A stretch of DNA of 64,000 nucleotides from assembly GCF_014650675.1 (NCBI RefSeq), contig NZ_BMVK01000018.1, forward strand, positions 123,714 through 187,713, in the 5' to 3' direction. This DNA comes from Streptomyces anulatus. Its GTDB lineage: Bacteria; Actinomycetota; Actinomycetes; Streptomycetales; Streptomycetaceae. The notes beneath the pieces are model-generated. The model saw nothing but the letters and a program-made list of their open reading frames with translations. It had not been told where the DNA came from and searched no databases. Shown piece by piece: positions 7,499-17,800 of the stretch. The position numbers were made by a program, and so were the translations under genes. Position 1 is the stretch's first letter; every line of letters begins with the position of its first letter.

Positions 7499-9181
7499 AT
7501 GTCATCGTCGATACGTGTCCGGCGCGCCCGGAGAGCATCCCTGCTCGCCACCGCCGCCGCCACGGCCCTGCTGCTCTCCGGCTGCAGCGGCGCCGGGGCG
7601 TCCGGTGCGGCGGACACCTCCGGCAAGCAGCTCCTCACCATTCCCCGTGAGGACTTCGCCACCTTCACCCGCAACTTCAACCCGTTCGCCCCCGGCCAGG
7701 TGGTCGCACCGCTCACCAGCCAGGCCGTCTACGAGGCGATGCTCGTCTACAACCCCGCCGACGGGAAGACCACCCCGTGGCTGGCGACCTCCTGGGAGAC
7801 CGCGCCCGACGGGAAGACCCTCACCTTCACCCTGCGCCCCGGCGTCAAGTGGTCCGACGGCAAGCCGCTGACCGCCGAGGACGTGGCGTACACCTTCGCC
7901 CTCCAGAAGAAGCTGCTCGGCGGCTACGAGTACCTGGAGTCGGCGCGGGCGGAAGGGGCGGGCAAAGTCGTCTTCACGCTCAACAAGCCCTACTCGCCGG
8001 GCGTGTTCGAGCTGGGCAAGCAGATCATCGTGCCCAAGCACGTGTGGGAGAAGGTGAAGGACCCGGCGAAGGAGACCAACCCCGACCCGGTCGGCACCGG
8101 CCCGTACACCCAGGTCGCCGCCTTCCAGAGCCAGTCCTACGAGCTGCGGAGGAACCCCGAGTACTGGCAGCCGGACAAGCAGGCCGTCGAAGGCATCCGG
8201 GTCCTCGGCTTCTCCGGGAACGACAGCGCCAACCTCGCCTTCGTCAACGGAGAGGCGGACTGGACGCAGTCCTTCATCCCCGACGTCGCCAAGAGCTTCG
8301 TCGCCAAGAACCCCGAGCACAACAAGTACTGGTACCCGCGCACCGGTTCGCTGGTCGAGTGGACGATGAACACCACCAGGGCCCCCTTCGACGACGTGGC
8401 GGTACGCAAGGCCCTCAGCCGGGCCGTCGACCGCGAGAGCGTCACGAAGGTCGGCATGAACGGCTACACCGAACCCGCCGACTGCACCGGCCTGTCCGGT
8501 GGTTACGACAAGTGGCGCGACACGTCCCTCGCGAAGTCCTGCACCTGGACGAAGCACGACGCGGCCGCCGCGGGCAAGGCACTGGACGCCGCCGGATACC
8601 GGAAGGGCGAGGACGGCAGGCGCACCCTCAAGAACGGCAAGCCGTTCGCCTTCGACATCTCGGTGGGATCGGCCTCCTCCGACTGGCTCTCCGTCGCCAA
8701 CATCATCAAGCAGAACCTCGCGGACATCGGCGTCACCGCCACCGTGAAATCCCCCGACTGGGCAGCGGTCGTGAGCGGATACGAGACCGGCGACTACGAC
8801 ACCGGCATCGTCTGGAGCGACAACGGGGCCACCCCGTACCAGTTCTACCGCAACACGCTGGGCACCGGATCGGTCAAGCCCGTCGGCACCCGTGCGCTGA
8901 ACAACTACCACCGGTTCGGGACGAAGAAGGCCGACGCGCTGCTCGACACGTTCGCCGCCTCCTCCGACGAGGCGGGCCAGCGCGAGCAGATCGACGCCCT
9001 CCAGCGGCTCTTCGACGAGCAGGCGCCCGTGGTACCGCTCTTCCCCGGCCCGGAGTGGGGCTCGTACACGGACACCCGGTTCACCGGCTGGCCCACCGAG
9101 GACAACCCCTACGCCACGCTCACCAACCGGGGCGACACGACCGTCCTCGTCCTGACGAGCCTGAAGCCCGTCAAGCGCTGA
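7499..9181 (+). CDS. ABC transporter solute-binding lipoprotein, dipeptide/oligopeptide (SBP_bac_5) class
   Basis: A 560-residue binding lipoprotein with a basic N-terminus, a hydrophobic stretch and lipobox LLLSGC (Cys near residue 29). The mature part is family-5 type: TLTFTLRPGVKWSDGKPLTA is the hallmark segment, and it spans the usual 500-plus residues. AGAGAGAAGAG lies ahead of the ATG. This family mostly carries peptides and nickel, but some members carry oligosaccharides such as cellobiose or xylan fragments. Position in a fructan operon points to fructo-oligosaccharide as substrate. Confidence 0.88.
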   Translation: MSSSIRVRRARRASLLATAAATALLLSGCSGAGASGAADTSGKQLLTIPREDFATFTRNFNPFAPGQVVAPLTSQAVYEAMLVYNPADGKTTPWLATSWETAPDGKTLTFTLRPGVKWSDGKPLTAEDVAYTFALQKKLLGGYEYLESARAEGAGKVVFTLNKPYSPGVFELGKQIIVPKHVWEKVKDPAKETNPDPVGTGPYTQVAAFQSQSYELRRNPEYWQPDKQAVEGIRVLGFSGNDSANLAFVNGEADWTQSFIPDVAKSFVAKNPEHNKYWYPRTGSLVEWTMNTTRAPFDDVAVRKALSRAVDRESVTKVGMNGYTEPADCTGLSGGYDKWRDTSLAKSCTWTKHDAAAAGKALDAAGYRKGEDGRRTLKNGKPFAFDISVGSASSDWLSVANIIKQNLADIGVTATVKSPDWAAVVSGYETGDYDTGIVWSDNGATPYQFYRNTLGTGSVKPVGTRALNNYHRFGTKKADALLDTFAASSDEAGQREQIDALQRLFDEQAPVVPLFPGPEWGSYTDTRFTGWPTEDNPYATLTNRGDTTVLVLTSLKPVKR

Positions 9182-9262
9182 CCCCACCCCCGTCACCCGG
9201 TGGTCCCGCCCGGCACACCTTCCGGCGGGGCCGCCGGCCCCTCACACACAGAGAGGGACCCC

Positions 9263-10240
9263 GTGCGTTACCTCCTGCGCAACCTGGGCTTCTACCTGCT
9301 GGCCTTCTGGGCCTCCATCACCCTCAACTTCCTGCTCCCGCGCCTCATGCCGGGCGACCCCGTCTCCCGGATGTTCGCCCGCTCGCAGAGCCGGATGCAG
9401 CCGGAGCAGATCGAACAGATCCGCCGGCTCTTCGGGCTGGACGACCGCCCGATGTGGCGGCAGTACATCGACTACATCGGTGACGTCTGCACCGGGAACA
9501 TGGGCATCTCCCTGTCCCGCTTCCCGACCCCCGTCTCCGAGGTCATCGCCTCCCAGATCGGCTGGACCCTCCTCCTCGGCGGCACCGCGCTGGTCATCGC
9601 CGTCGTCATCGGCAACCTGCTCGGTATCCTCGCCGCCTGGCGGCGGGGCGGCGTCCTGGACTCGGTCTTCCCGCCGCTGCTGGTCTTCGCCGGTTCGTTC
9701 CCGTACTTCTGGCTCGCCATGGGCGCGCTCTACCTGTTCGGCATGGTGCTCGGCTGGTTCCCGCTGCGGCACGCCTTCGACGTCGGGCTGAGCCCCGAGC
9801 TGTCCTGGAAGTTCATCTCCAACGCCTCCTCCCACCTCGTGCTCCCCGCCCTCACCATCGTCCTGGTGTCGGTCGGCGGCTGGATGCTCGGCATGCGCAA
9901 CACGATGATCGCCACCGCGGCCGAGGACTACATCACCATGGCCGAGGCCAAGGGCCTCTCCACCGGCCGGATCATGTTCCGCTACGCCGCCCGCAACGCG
10001 ATGCTCCCCTCGGTCACCAACTTCGGCATGGCGCTCGGCTTCGTCGTCGGCGGCGCACTGCTCACCGAGGTCGTCTTCGCCTACCCCGGGGTCGGCTTCC
10101 AACTGCTCGCGGCGGTCCAGGGCCTGGACTACCCGCTGATGCAGGGGATCTTCCTCACCATCACCGCCGCCGTCCTGGTCGCCAACTTCCTCGTCGACCT
10201 CGTCTACGTCCGACTCGACCCGCGCGTGCGCGTCCGCTGA
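9263..10240 (+). CDS. ABC transporter permease, DppB/OppB class
   Basis: A 325-residue membrane protein with about six hydrophobic segments. The DppB-type start RYLLRNLGFYLLAFWASITL leads into the conserved LMPGDPVSRMFA. The cytoplasmic EAA loop (AEDYITMAEAKGLSTGRIMF) contacts the ATPases. The GTG at 9263 follows GAGAGGGA. It is the first of the two permeases of the transporter encoded at 7499-13276. Confidence 0.9.
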   Translation: MRYLLRNLGFYLLAFWASITLNFLLPRLMPGDPVSRMFARSQSRMQPEQIEQIRRLFGLDDRPMWRQYIDYIGDVCTGNMGISLSRFPTPVSEVIASQIGWTLLLGGTALVIAVVIGNLLGILAAWRRGGVLDSVFPPLLVFAGSFPYFWLAMGALYLFGMVLGWFPLRHAFDVGLSPELSWKFISNASSHLVLPALTIVLVSVGGWMLGMRNTMIATAAEDYITMAEAKGLSTGRIMFRYAARNAMLPSVTNFGMALGFVVGGALLTEVVFAYPGVGFQLLAAVQGLDYPLMQGIFLTITAAVLVANFLVDLVYVRLDPRVRVR

Positions 10241-10265
10241 GCGGCTGAGAAGGAGAAGACCCCTC

Positions 10266-11276
10266 ATGAGTGTCCTCGACCCCCGAGCGACCCCCGCCGC
10301 ACCGGCCGCCCCACCCGACGGCACGCCGCCCGCGCCGAGGCGCGGCCGGACCGGACTGTTCCGCGCCCTGCTCGCCAACCGGAAGGCCCTGTTCGGTGCG
10401 GCCGTCCTCGTGGTGTTCGCGCTCCTCGCGGCCCTGGCCCCGGTGATCGCCCCCGGCGACCCCTCGAAGATCAACAGCACCGGCGCATCGGAGCCCTCCG
10501 CCGCCCACCCGTTCGGCACCACCGCCAAGGGGCAGGACGTCCTCGCCCTGACGCTCTGGGGCGCCCGCAGCTCCCTGCTCGTCGGCTTCTCGGTCGGGCT
10601 CGCCGCCACCGCGCTCGCCGTGCTCGTCGGCATGGCGGCCGCCTACTTCGGCCGGATCACCGACGACCTGCTGTCCCTGATCACCAATGTGTTCCTGCTG
10701 GTCCCCGGCGTACCGCTGCTGGTGATCCTCGCCGCGTTCATGCCGCCCGGGACCACCACCGTCATCCTGGTCCTGGTGATCACCGGCTGGGCGGGCTCCG
10801 CCCGGGTGCTCCGCGCCCAGGCCAAGTCGATCCGGGGCAAGGACTTCGTCGCCGCCGCCGTCGTGTCGGGCGAACGCCCGCTGCGGATCATGTTCCGGGA
10901 GATCCTCCCCAACATGGCCTCGGTCGTCATGACGACCCTGCTCGGCTGTGTCATCTTCGGCATCGGCGCCCAGGCCGGCCTGGAGTTCCTCGGCCTCGGC
11001 GACGCCTCCGTCGTCAGCTGGGGCACCAACCTCTACTGGGCCGGCAACGACGGCGCCCTGATGACCGGCGCCTGGTGGGTCTTCGTCCCCTCCGGCCTCT
11101 GCATCGCCCTGGTCGCCTTCGCCCTTGCGATGGCCAACTACGCCGTCGACGAGATCACCAACCCCCGACTGCGCGCCCGCCGTACCAAGGCCCCGGCCGT
11201 CACCGAGGCCCGGGCCGTCACCGAAGTACGGGCCGCCGCCACCGAGGCCCCGGCCGTCAACCGGAAGGAGAGCTGA
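10266..11276 (+). CDS. ABC transporter permease, DppC/OppC class
   Basis: A 336-residue partner permease. A proline-rich cytoplasmic N-terminus is followed by LLANRKALFGAAVLVVFALL, and then the DppC hallmark HPFGTTAKGQDVLALTLWGA. The EAA loop is KSIRGKDFVAAAVVSGERPL. The C-terminal tail carries alanine-rich near-repeats (VTEARAVTEVRAAATEAPAV), which is unusual for the family and probably a linker. AGAAGGAGAAG precedes the ATG; the gap from the first permease is 25 bases. Confidence 0.9.
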   Translation: MSVLDPRATPAAPAAPPDGTPPAPRRGRTGLFRALLANRKALFGAAVLVVFALLAALAPVIAPGDPSKINSTGASEPSAAHPFGTTAKGQDVLALTLWGARSSLLVGFSVGLAATALAVLVGMAAAYFGRITDDLLSLITNVFLLVPGVPLLVILAAFMPPGTTTVILVLVITGWAGSARVLRAQAKSIRGKDFVAAAVVSGERPLRIMFREILPNMASVVMTTLLGCVIFGIGAQAGLEFLGLGDASVVSWGTNLYWAGNDGALMTGAWWVFVPSGLCIALVAFALAMANYAVDEITNPRLRARRTKAPAVTEARAVTEVRAAATEAPAVNRKES

Positions 11277-11279
11277 ACC

Positions 11280-12242
11280 ATGACCTCGTCCTTCGACGGA
11301 CCCGTACTGGACGTGCGGAACCTGCGGGTCGCGTACGGCGGCGACGGCCGCAGCGTGCTGGGCGCCGACGACGTCTCCTTCTCCATCGGACCCGGTGAGG
11401 TCTTCGGCCTCGCCGGGGAGTCCGGCTGCGGCAAGTCGACCGTCGCCAACGCGATCATGCGGCTGCTGAAGCCCCCCGCGGTCATCACCGGTTCCGTGAG
11501 CTTCAAGGGCCGCGACGTCCTCGCCATGGACCCCCGTGAACTGCGCGCCTTCCGCTGGCGCGAGATCGCCATGGTCTTCCAGTCCGCGATGAACTCCCTC
11601 AACCCGGTCCTCACCGTCGGTGAGCAGATCGGTGACATCTTCACCACCCACGAGAAGCTCAAGAAGCGCCACGCCAGGGCCCGTTCCGGCGAGCTCCTCG
11701 AACTCGTCGGCATCGACCCCGCCCGGCTGAAGTCCTATCCCCACCAGCTCTCCGGCGGGATGCGCCAGCGCGTCGTCATTGCGATGGCCGTCGCCCTGAA
11801 GCCCTCGCTCCTCATCATGGACGAGCCGACCACCGCCCTGGACGTCGTCGTCCAGCAGGAGATCATGGCGCAGATCGGGGACCTCCGGCGCGAGCTGGGC
11901 TTCTCCGTCCTGTTCATCACCCACGACATGTCGCTGATGATCGAACTCTCCCACCGCATGGGCGTGATGTACGGCGGACGACTCGTCGAACTCGCCCCCG
12001 CCAAGGCGCTGTTCGCCGAGCCCCTGCACCCGTACACCCAGGCCCTGATGGGCGCCTTCCCGCCGCTCACCGGCCCCCGCGTCCACCTCTCGGGACTCTC
12101 CGACGCCCCCAGGACCGCCGGCGGCTGCGGCTTCCACGCCGTCTGCCCCGACGACCGGTCCGACTGCTCGCACCACATCCCCGACCTGCGCGAGGTGGCC
12201 GAGGGCCGCTTCGTCGCCCGTACCGCCGGAGGCCCGCGATGA
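11280..12242 (+). CDS. ABC transporter ATP-binding protein, DppD/OppD class
   Basis: A 320-residue ATPase with Walker A GESGCGKST (residues ~43-51), signature LSGGMRQR, Walker B LLIMDEPTTALD and the switch histidine in FITHDMS. The C-terminal oligopeptide-transporter extension ends with the cysteine-containing CGFHAVCPDDRSDC, which in this subfamily can hold an Fe-S cluster. The start lies three bases after the permease stop, and the end overlaps the next ATPase by four bases (ATGA). Confidence 0.92.
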   Translation: MTSSFDGPVLDVRNLRVAYGGDGRSVLGADDVSFSIGPGEVFGLAGESGCGKSTVANAIMRLLKPPAVITGSVSFKGRDVLAMDPRELRAFRWREIAMVFQSAMNSLNPVLTVGEQIGDIFTTHEKLKKRHARARSGELLELVGIDPARLKSYPHQLSGGMRQRVVIAMAVALKPSLLIMDEPTTALDVVVQQEIMAQIGDLRRELGFSVLFITHDMSLMIELSHRMGVMYGGRLVELAPAKALFAEPLHPYTQALMGAFPPLTGPRVHLSGLSDAPRTAGGCGFHAVCPDDRSDCSHHIPDLREVAEGRFVARTAGGPR

Positions 12243-13276
12243 CGCCCCAGGCGCCCGCCACCACCGCCACCCGCCCGCCCGTGATGAGCGTGCGCGGCCT
12301 CACCAAGGACTTCACCTCCGGAGGGCTCTTCTCCCGAGCGCGCCACCGGGCCCTGAACGCCGTCGACCTCGACATCCCGCACGGGCGGATCGTCGCCCTC
12401 GTGGGGGAGTCCGGCAGCGGGAAGTCCACCCTGGCCCGCTGCCTGGCCCGCCTGGAGCAGCCCACCCGGGGAGAGATCCGCCTCGACGGACAGGATGTGC
12501 TGAGGACCCAGAAGCGCGGCGCGTCCCGGGCCTACCGAGGCGCGGTCCAGATGGTCTTCCAGGACCCCTTCGGTTCCCTCAACCCCGTCCACCGCGTCGA
12601 ACACTTCCTGCGCCGCCCCCTGCTGCTGCACGGGAAACCGGCCCAGGAGAGCGACCTGCGCGCCCTGATGACCACCGTCGGACTCGACGCCGACATGCTC
12701 CAGTCCTACCCGCACGAACTCTCCGGAGGACAGCGCCAGCGCGTCGCCGTGGCCCGGGCCCTGGCCGTCGACCCCCGACTCGTCCTCGCCGACGAACCGA
12801 CCTCCATGCTCGACGTCTCCGTACGCGTCGGCATCCTCAACCTGATGCGCCGGCTCCGCGACGAGCGCTCCATCTCCATGCTCTACATCACCCACGACCT
12901 CGCCTCGGCCCGCTACGTCGCCGACACGATCCAGGTGCTGTTCGCCGGGGAACTCGTCGAGGGCGGTGACTCGCTCGCCCTGATGGACCGGCCCGCCCAC
13001 CCCTACACCCAGCTCCTGCTCTCCGCCGTACCCGACCCGGAACGCACCGAGCCCTACGACCCGGTACGGCGGGCCGCCCTGCGCGCCGCCGTCCTCACCC
13101 CCGAGTCCTGCCCGTACACGGCCGAGGGAACGTGCAGCCGCACCACCCCCGTACGCCATGTCATCGGCGAGGACGACGGCGAACCGCACTGGGTGCGCTG
13201 CCACCTCTACGCCCCCGCCACCCCCACCGCGCGCCGCGTCCTGACGGCAGCGGTCCCGGAAACCGAGAACGGCTGA
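12239..13276 (+). CDS. ABC transporter ATP-binding protein, DppF/OppF class
   Basis: A 345-residue second ATPase of the transporter, with Walker A GESGSGKST, signature LSGGQRQR, Walker B LVLADEPTSMLD and switch ITHDLAS. The C-terminal extension carries CPYTAEGTCSR, again the oligopeptide-type cysteine motif. It completes a full five-subunit importer with the genes at 7499, 9263, 10266 and 11280. Translation is coupled to the previous gene through ATGA, and only two bases separate it from the GH32 gene that follows. Confidence 0.92.
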   Translation: MTPQAPATTATRPPVMSVRGLTKDFTSGGLFSRARHRALNAVDLDIPHGRIVALVGESGSGKSTLARCLARLEQPTRGEIRLDGQDVLRTQKRGASRAYRGAVQMVFQDPFGSLNPVHRVEHFLRRPLLLHGKPAQESDLRALMTTVGLDADMLQSYPHELSGGQRQRVAVARALAVDPRLVLADEPTSMLDVSVRVGILNLMRRLRDERSISMLYITHDLASARYVADTIQVLFAGELVEGGDSLALMDRPAHPYTQLLLSAVPDPERTEPYDPVRRAALRAAVLTPESCPYTAEGTCSRTTPVRHVIGEDDGEPHWVRCHLYAPATPTARRVLTAAVPETENG

Positions 13277-13278
13277 CC

Positions 13279-14793
13279 ATGACCCACGACCTCACCCTGC
13301 CCCGCGCCCGCCACCAGGACGCGCCGCAGGGCCTGGCCGAGCGTGCCGTGCTCGATCCGCACCGGCCCCGCTTCCACTTCACCGCCCCCGGCGGCTGGCT
13401 CAACGACCCCAACGGGCTGACCCACCGGGACGGCGTCTACCACCTCTTCTACCAGTACAACCCGCTCGCCGCCGCCCACCACCGCATCCACTGGGGCCAC
13501 GCCACCAGCCATGACCTCGTCACCTGGACCGACGAACCCGTGGCCCTGGTCCCCGGCGCCGAGGGCCCCGACCGCGACGGCTGCTGGTCCGGCGTCCTCG
13601 TCGACGACGGCGGCACACCCACGCTCGTCTACTCCGGCCGGCACGGCGACCGCGAACTCCCCTGCGTGGCGACCGGATCGCCCGATCTGCGCACCTGGCG
13701 CAAGGACCCGGCCAACCCGGTGATCACCGCCCCGCCGCCGGGCGATCTCACCGCCTTCCGCGACCACTGCGTCTGGCGGGAGGGCGGACTCTGGCGGCAC
13801 CTGGTCGGCTCCGGCATCCGGGGCGAGGGCGGCACCGCCTTCCTCTACGAGTCCGAGGACCTGCGCACCTGGCGCTACGTCGGCCCGCTGCTGACCGGCG
13901 ACGCGTCCACCGGCACCGCCGCCGACCCCGACTGGACCGGCACCATGTGGGAGTGCGTCGACCTCTTCCGGGTCGACGGCGCCGACATCCTCGCCTTCTC
14001 CGCCTGGGACGAGGGAACCACCCACCACCCCCTCTACTGGACCGGCCGCTACGAGGGCGACGCCTTCACCCCGGACCGGCTGCACCGCCTCGACTACGGC
14101 GGCCGCTACTTCTACGCACCCCAGTCCACCCGGGACGACCGCGGCCGCCGCATCATGTTCGGCTGGCTCCAGGAGGGACGCGACGAGGACGCCGCGGCGG
14201 AGGCCGGCTGGTGCGGCGTGATGTCACTGCCCCGCGTCGTCACACTCGCCGCCGACGGGAGCCTGGCCCACGCCCCGGTTCCCGAACTGACCCGGCTGCG
14301 CCGTGAGTCGGTCCGCACCGGCCCGGTCACCGTCGCGGACGGCGTCTACGCCGGACTCGACGCCGTACGCGGCGACCAGCTCGACATCGAGGCCACCCTG
14401 CGCCTCGCCCCCGGCACCGCCGCCCGCGTCACCGTCCGCGCCTCCGGCGACGGGTCCGAGCGCACCGTCGTCGAAGTGGCCCGTGCGCGGGACGGCGCCG
14501 GCGCGCTGCGCCTGCACCGCGAGTCCAGCAGCCTCGATCCCACCGTCGACACCGAACCCCGTTACGGAGAAATCCCGTTGACCGGGGACGGCGAGGTCGA
14601 CCTGCGCATCCTCGTCGACCACTCGGCACTGGAGATCTTCGCCGGGGGCCGGGCCCTGACCGCCCGGATCTACCCCACCCTGCCCGACGCCCTCGGCGTG
14701 GGCATCGAGGCGGTCGGCGAGATCGCCGTGGAACGGTTCGACGCCTGGCAGATGGCCGCGATCTTTGACGGACCGCGCCCGCTCTGGCCCTGA
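13279..14793 (+). CDS. Cytoplasmic GH32 beta-fructosidase (sucrase/fructan hydrolase)
   Basis: A 504-residue glycoside hydrolase family 32 enzyme with no signal peptide. The nucleophile motif WLNDPNG holds Asp43. The transition-state stabiliser region is FRDH where most members have RDP, and the acid/base motif is WECVD. The C-terminal beta-sandwich ends with LRILVDHSALEIFAGG. It should split imported fructo-oligosaccharides or sucrose, feeding the PfkB kinase at 18428. The His in the FRDH position departs from the family consensus. Confidence 0.88.
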   Translation: MTHDLTLPRARHQDAPQGLAERAVLDPHRPRFHFTAPGGWLNDPNGLTHRDGVYHLFYQYNPLAAAHHRIHWGHATSHDLVTWTDEPVALVPGAEGPDRDGCWSGVLVDDGGTPTLVYSGRHGDRELPCVATGSPDLRTWRKDPANPVITAPPPGDLTAFRDHCVWREGGLWRHLVGSGIRGEGGTAFLYESEDLRTWRYVGPLLTGDASTGTAADPDWTGTMWECVDLFRVDGADILAFSAWDEGTTHHPLYWTGRYEGDAFTPDRLHRLDYGGRYFYAPQSTRDDRGRRIMFGWLQEGRDEDAAAEAGWCGVMSLPRVVTLAADGSLAHAPVPELTRLRRESVRTGPVTVADGVYAGLDAVRGDQLDIEATLRLAPGTAARVTVRASGDGSERTVVEVARARDGAGALRLHRESSSLDPTVDTEPRYGEIPLTGDGEVDLRILVDHSALEIFAGGRALTARIYPTLPDALGVGIEAVGEIAVERFDAWQMAAIFDGPRPLWP

Positions 14794-14804
14794 ACGGTCC
14801 TAGG

Positions 14805-14822
14805 GCCTGTCGGGTGACAGGC
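14805..14822. promoter_or_regulatory. Small hairpin between the two GH32 genes
   Basis: GCCTGTC and GACAGGC pair across GGGT in the 53-base gap between the GH32 genes. With only seven base pairs and no T tract it is unlikely to be a full terminator. It may act as a processing or stability site that lets the two enzymes be expressed at different levels. Confidence 0.35.
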
Positions 14823-14846
14823 TCCACCCCCTCTGAGGAGACGACG

Positions 14847-17800
14847 ATGTCCATCTCTCGGCGCGCGCTCATCTCGACCGCAGGACTGACCCTGTTGACC
14901 CCCCTGCCCCTCATCGGCCGGGCCGTCGCCGCGACAGGCGCGGCCGCAACCGCCCCGGACCCGGCGGCTGTCCCCATTCCCGATCCGCTCGCGCTGAGCG
15001 GCAGTTGGACCCGCGAGGCCGACGGCGGCCAGCGCGCTGCCGCCACCGCCGGCCGGCCCGCTCTCGCTCTGTCCGAGCAGCGCGTCGGAGCCGTCGGCCG
15101 CTACACGGCCCAGGTCACCGTCGACCCCGGCGCGACCGCGGCACTCGTCGTGCGAGCGGCCCCCGACGGCACCGCCGGGTACGCGGCAGCCCTGGAGCCG
15201 GGGACCGGACGCGTCAGGCTCCACGACCTCGCCACCGGCCGCGACCTCGCCCCGCCGGCCCGCGCCGACCTCCGCACCGGCGCCGCCCACCGGCTCGCCG
15301 TCGTCACCGACGGCCCCCTGCTCACCGTCGAACTCGACGGAGCCCAGGTCCTCACCGCCCGCGACACCGCCCACACCCACGGCGTCGTCGGCCTCCGCGT
15401 CACCGGCGCCACCGCCGCCTTCGGCCCGCCCGCCGTCACCGAGGTCGTCACCACGACGGCCACCGGCTGGCGCACCCACGGCGGAACCTGGGACGCCACC
15501 GCCCTCGGCTGGCACGTCCGGCCCGAGCCGGGCGACGGCTGCCGGGCCGTCGCGGAGACCCGGGCGCACGACACCGAGTACCGCGCCGACCTCCAGATCC
15601 ACGACCCCGACACCACGGCGACGCTCCTCCTGCGGACCGACGCGGCGGGTACCACCGGGTACGGCATCCAGGTCCAACCACACCTGAACCGGCTGCGGTT
15701 GTACCGTATCGACGGCGACGTCACCCTCGGCTCCCACGAAACCACCGTCGAGCCGGGCCGGGTCTACCGCCTGCTCGTCCGGGCCGACGGGCCCGAGCTG
15801 CGGGTGCGCTGGCAGAGCGACTTCATCGCCCCCGACGGCTACGCCCCGGTCATCACCGCGACCGACACCGCCCACGCAGCCGGCCGCTTCGGCGTCGCGG
15901 TCACCGGCGGCGCGGCCTCCTTCGAGAACCTCGCCCTGACCGACCTGGTCACGGACCTCGACGGCTGGACCACCGCATCGGGCACCTGGACCCCCGACCT
16001 GCGCGGCATCCGCGCCGAAGGCCCCGCAGCCCTGCGCACCGCCCCCTTCGCCTCCGGCGACATCCTGCTGAGCGCCGACCTCCGCCCGGCGGGCGCCACG
16101 GCCGTGGGCCTGGTCGTGCGCGCGGACGGCCGGGGGAGGGGTGGCTACGAGGCCCGGATCGACGCCACCGGGGTATCCCTGCTGGACCGCGCGGCCGGCG
16201 CCGTGCTCACCCGAGCCGCCCTCCCCGTACGCCCGTTCAAGGCGAGGAGCACCTACAGGACCGAGGTGCGGGCGCTCGGCCGGAACCTCGCCGTGACGGT
16301 GGACGGCGTCCCCGTGCTGGAGGCCACCGTCACCCGCACCACGGGCACGACGACGGCCCTGACCGCGACCGGCGGGACCGCGCACTTCCAGGAGGTCCGC
16401 GCCCGCACGCCGCAGAACTGGTTCACCGACCCCCACCGCCCGGGCCACCACTACACCCAGCTCGCCTCGCACACCAGTGACCCCAACGGACTCGTCCACC
16501 ACGAGGGGGAGTACCACCTCTTCCACCAGGACTCCGGCGAGTGGGCGCACGCCGTCTCCACCGACCTCCTGCACTGGCGCCACCTACCCGTCGCGCTGCC
16601 CGTCTCCGACCACGGCCACACCTGGTCCGGGTCCTGCGTGGCGGACACCGACGACACCAGCGGGCTCTTCGGCGGCGGCAGCGGACTGATCGCCTACTAC
16701 ACCAGCTACCACCCGGACAAACCCGGCGGCAACCAGTGCGTGCGCGTCGCGTTCAGCAAGGACCGGGGGCGCTCCTGGGAATGGCACGGGCCCGACCCCG
16801 TGGTCCCCAACCCCGGTGGACCGGACGGCAACTGGGACTTCCGTGACCCGAAGGTGGTCCGCGACGAGGAGCACGGCCAGTGGGTGATGACGGTCTCCGG
16901 CGGCGACCACATCCGCTTCTTCACCTCCACCGACCTCCTCACCTGGGACCACCGCTCCTCCTTCGGCTACGGCGACTGGGTGACCGGTGGGGTCTGGGAA
17001 TGCCCGGACTTCTTCCCGCTGCCCCTCGACGGCGACGCCGCACAGGTGCGCTGGGTGCTGGCGATCTCCACGGGCGCCGTCCGCCGCACCGACGGGTCGG
17101 CCGCCGAATACTTCCTCGGCGACTGGGACGGCGCCGCCTTCACCACCACCAACACCCCGGGCACCCCGCTGCGCGCCGAGGCGGGCCGCGACTACTACGC
17201 CGCCATGACCTTCGCCGGCCTGCCGGACGGCAGGCGCGTGCAGCTCGCCTGGCTCAGCAACTGGGACTACCCCTTCAGCGCTCCCACCGGGGAGTGGAAC
17301 GGCCAGCTGGGGCTTCCTCGCGAACTGACCCTGTCCGGCTTGGGACTTCTCCAGCGGCCGGCCCCCGAGACCCGCGCCCTGCGCAGGGACCGGACCCGTA
17401 TCGAGGACGTCACCGTCGGCCCGGGCTCCCCCGACCCCCTCGCCGGGATGCGCGGCCGCTCCTACGAGATCGAGGCGGAGATCGCCCTGCCCGCGTCCGG
17501 CGCGGCCACCGAGTTCGGCCTCCGGCTCCGTACGAACCGGACCCGGCACACCACGATCGGCTACGACACCGGAGCGGGGGAACTCTTCGTGGACCGGACG
17601 GCGAGCGGCCCGGCGGACTTCACCGAACACTTCGCGGGCCGCAGCTCCGCACCCCTGCCGCTCACCGAGGCCGACGGCGAACGGCGCCTGCGCGTGCACC
17701 TGTTCATGGACACCAGCGCCGTCGAGGTCTTCGGCGGCGACGGCCGGGTCACCCTCACCAGCCTGCTCCTGCCGGAACCGGACGCCCAGGGCATGTCCTT

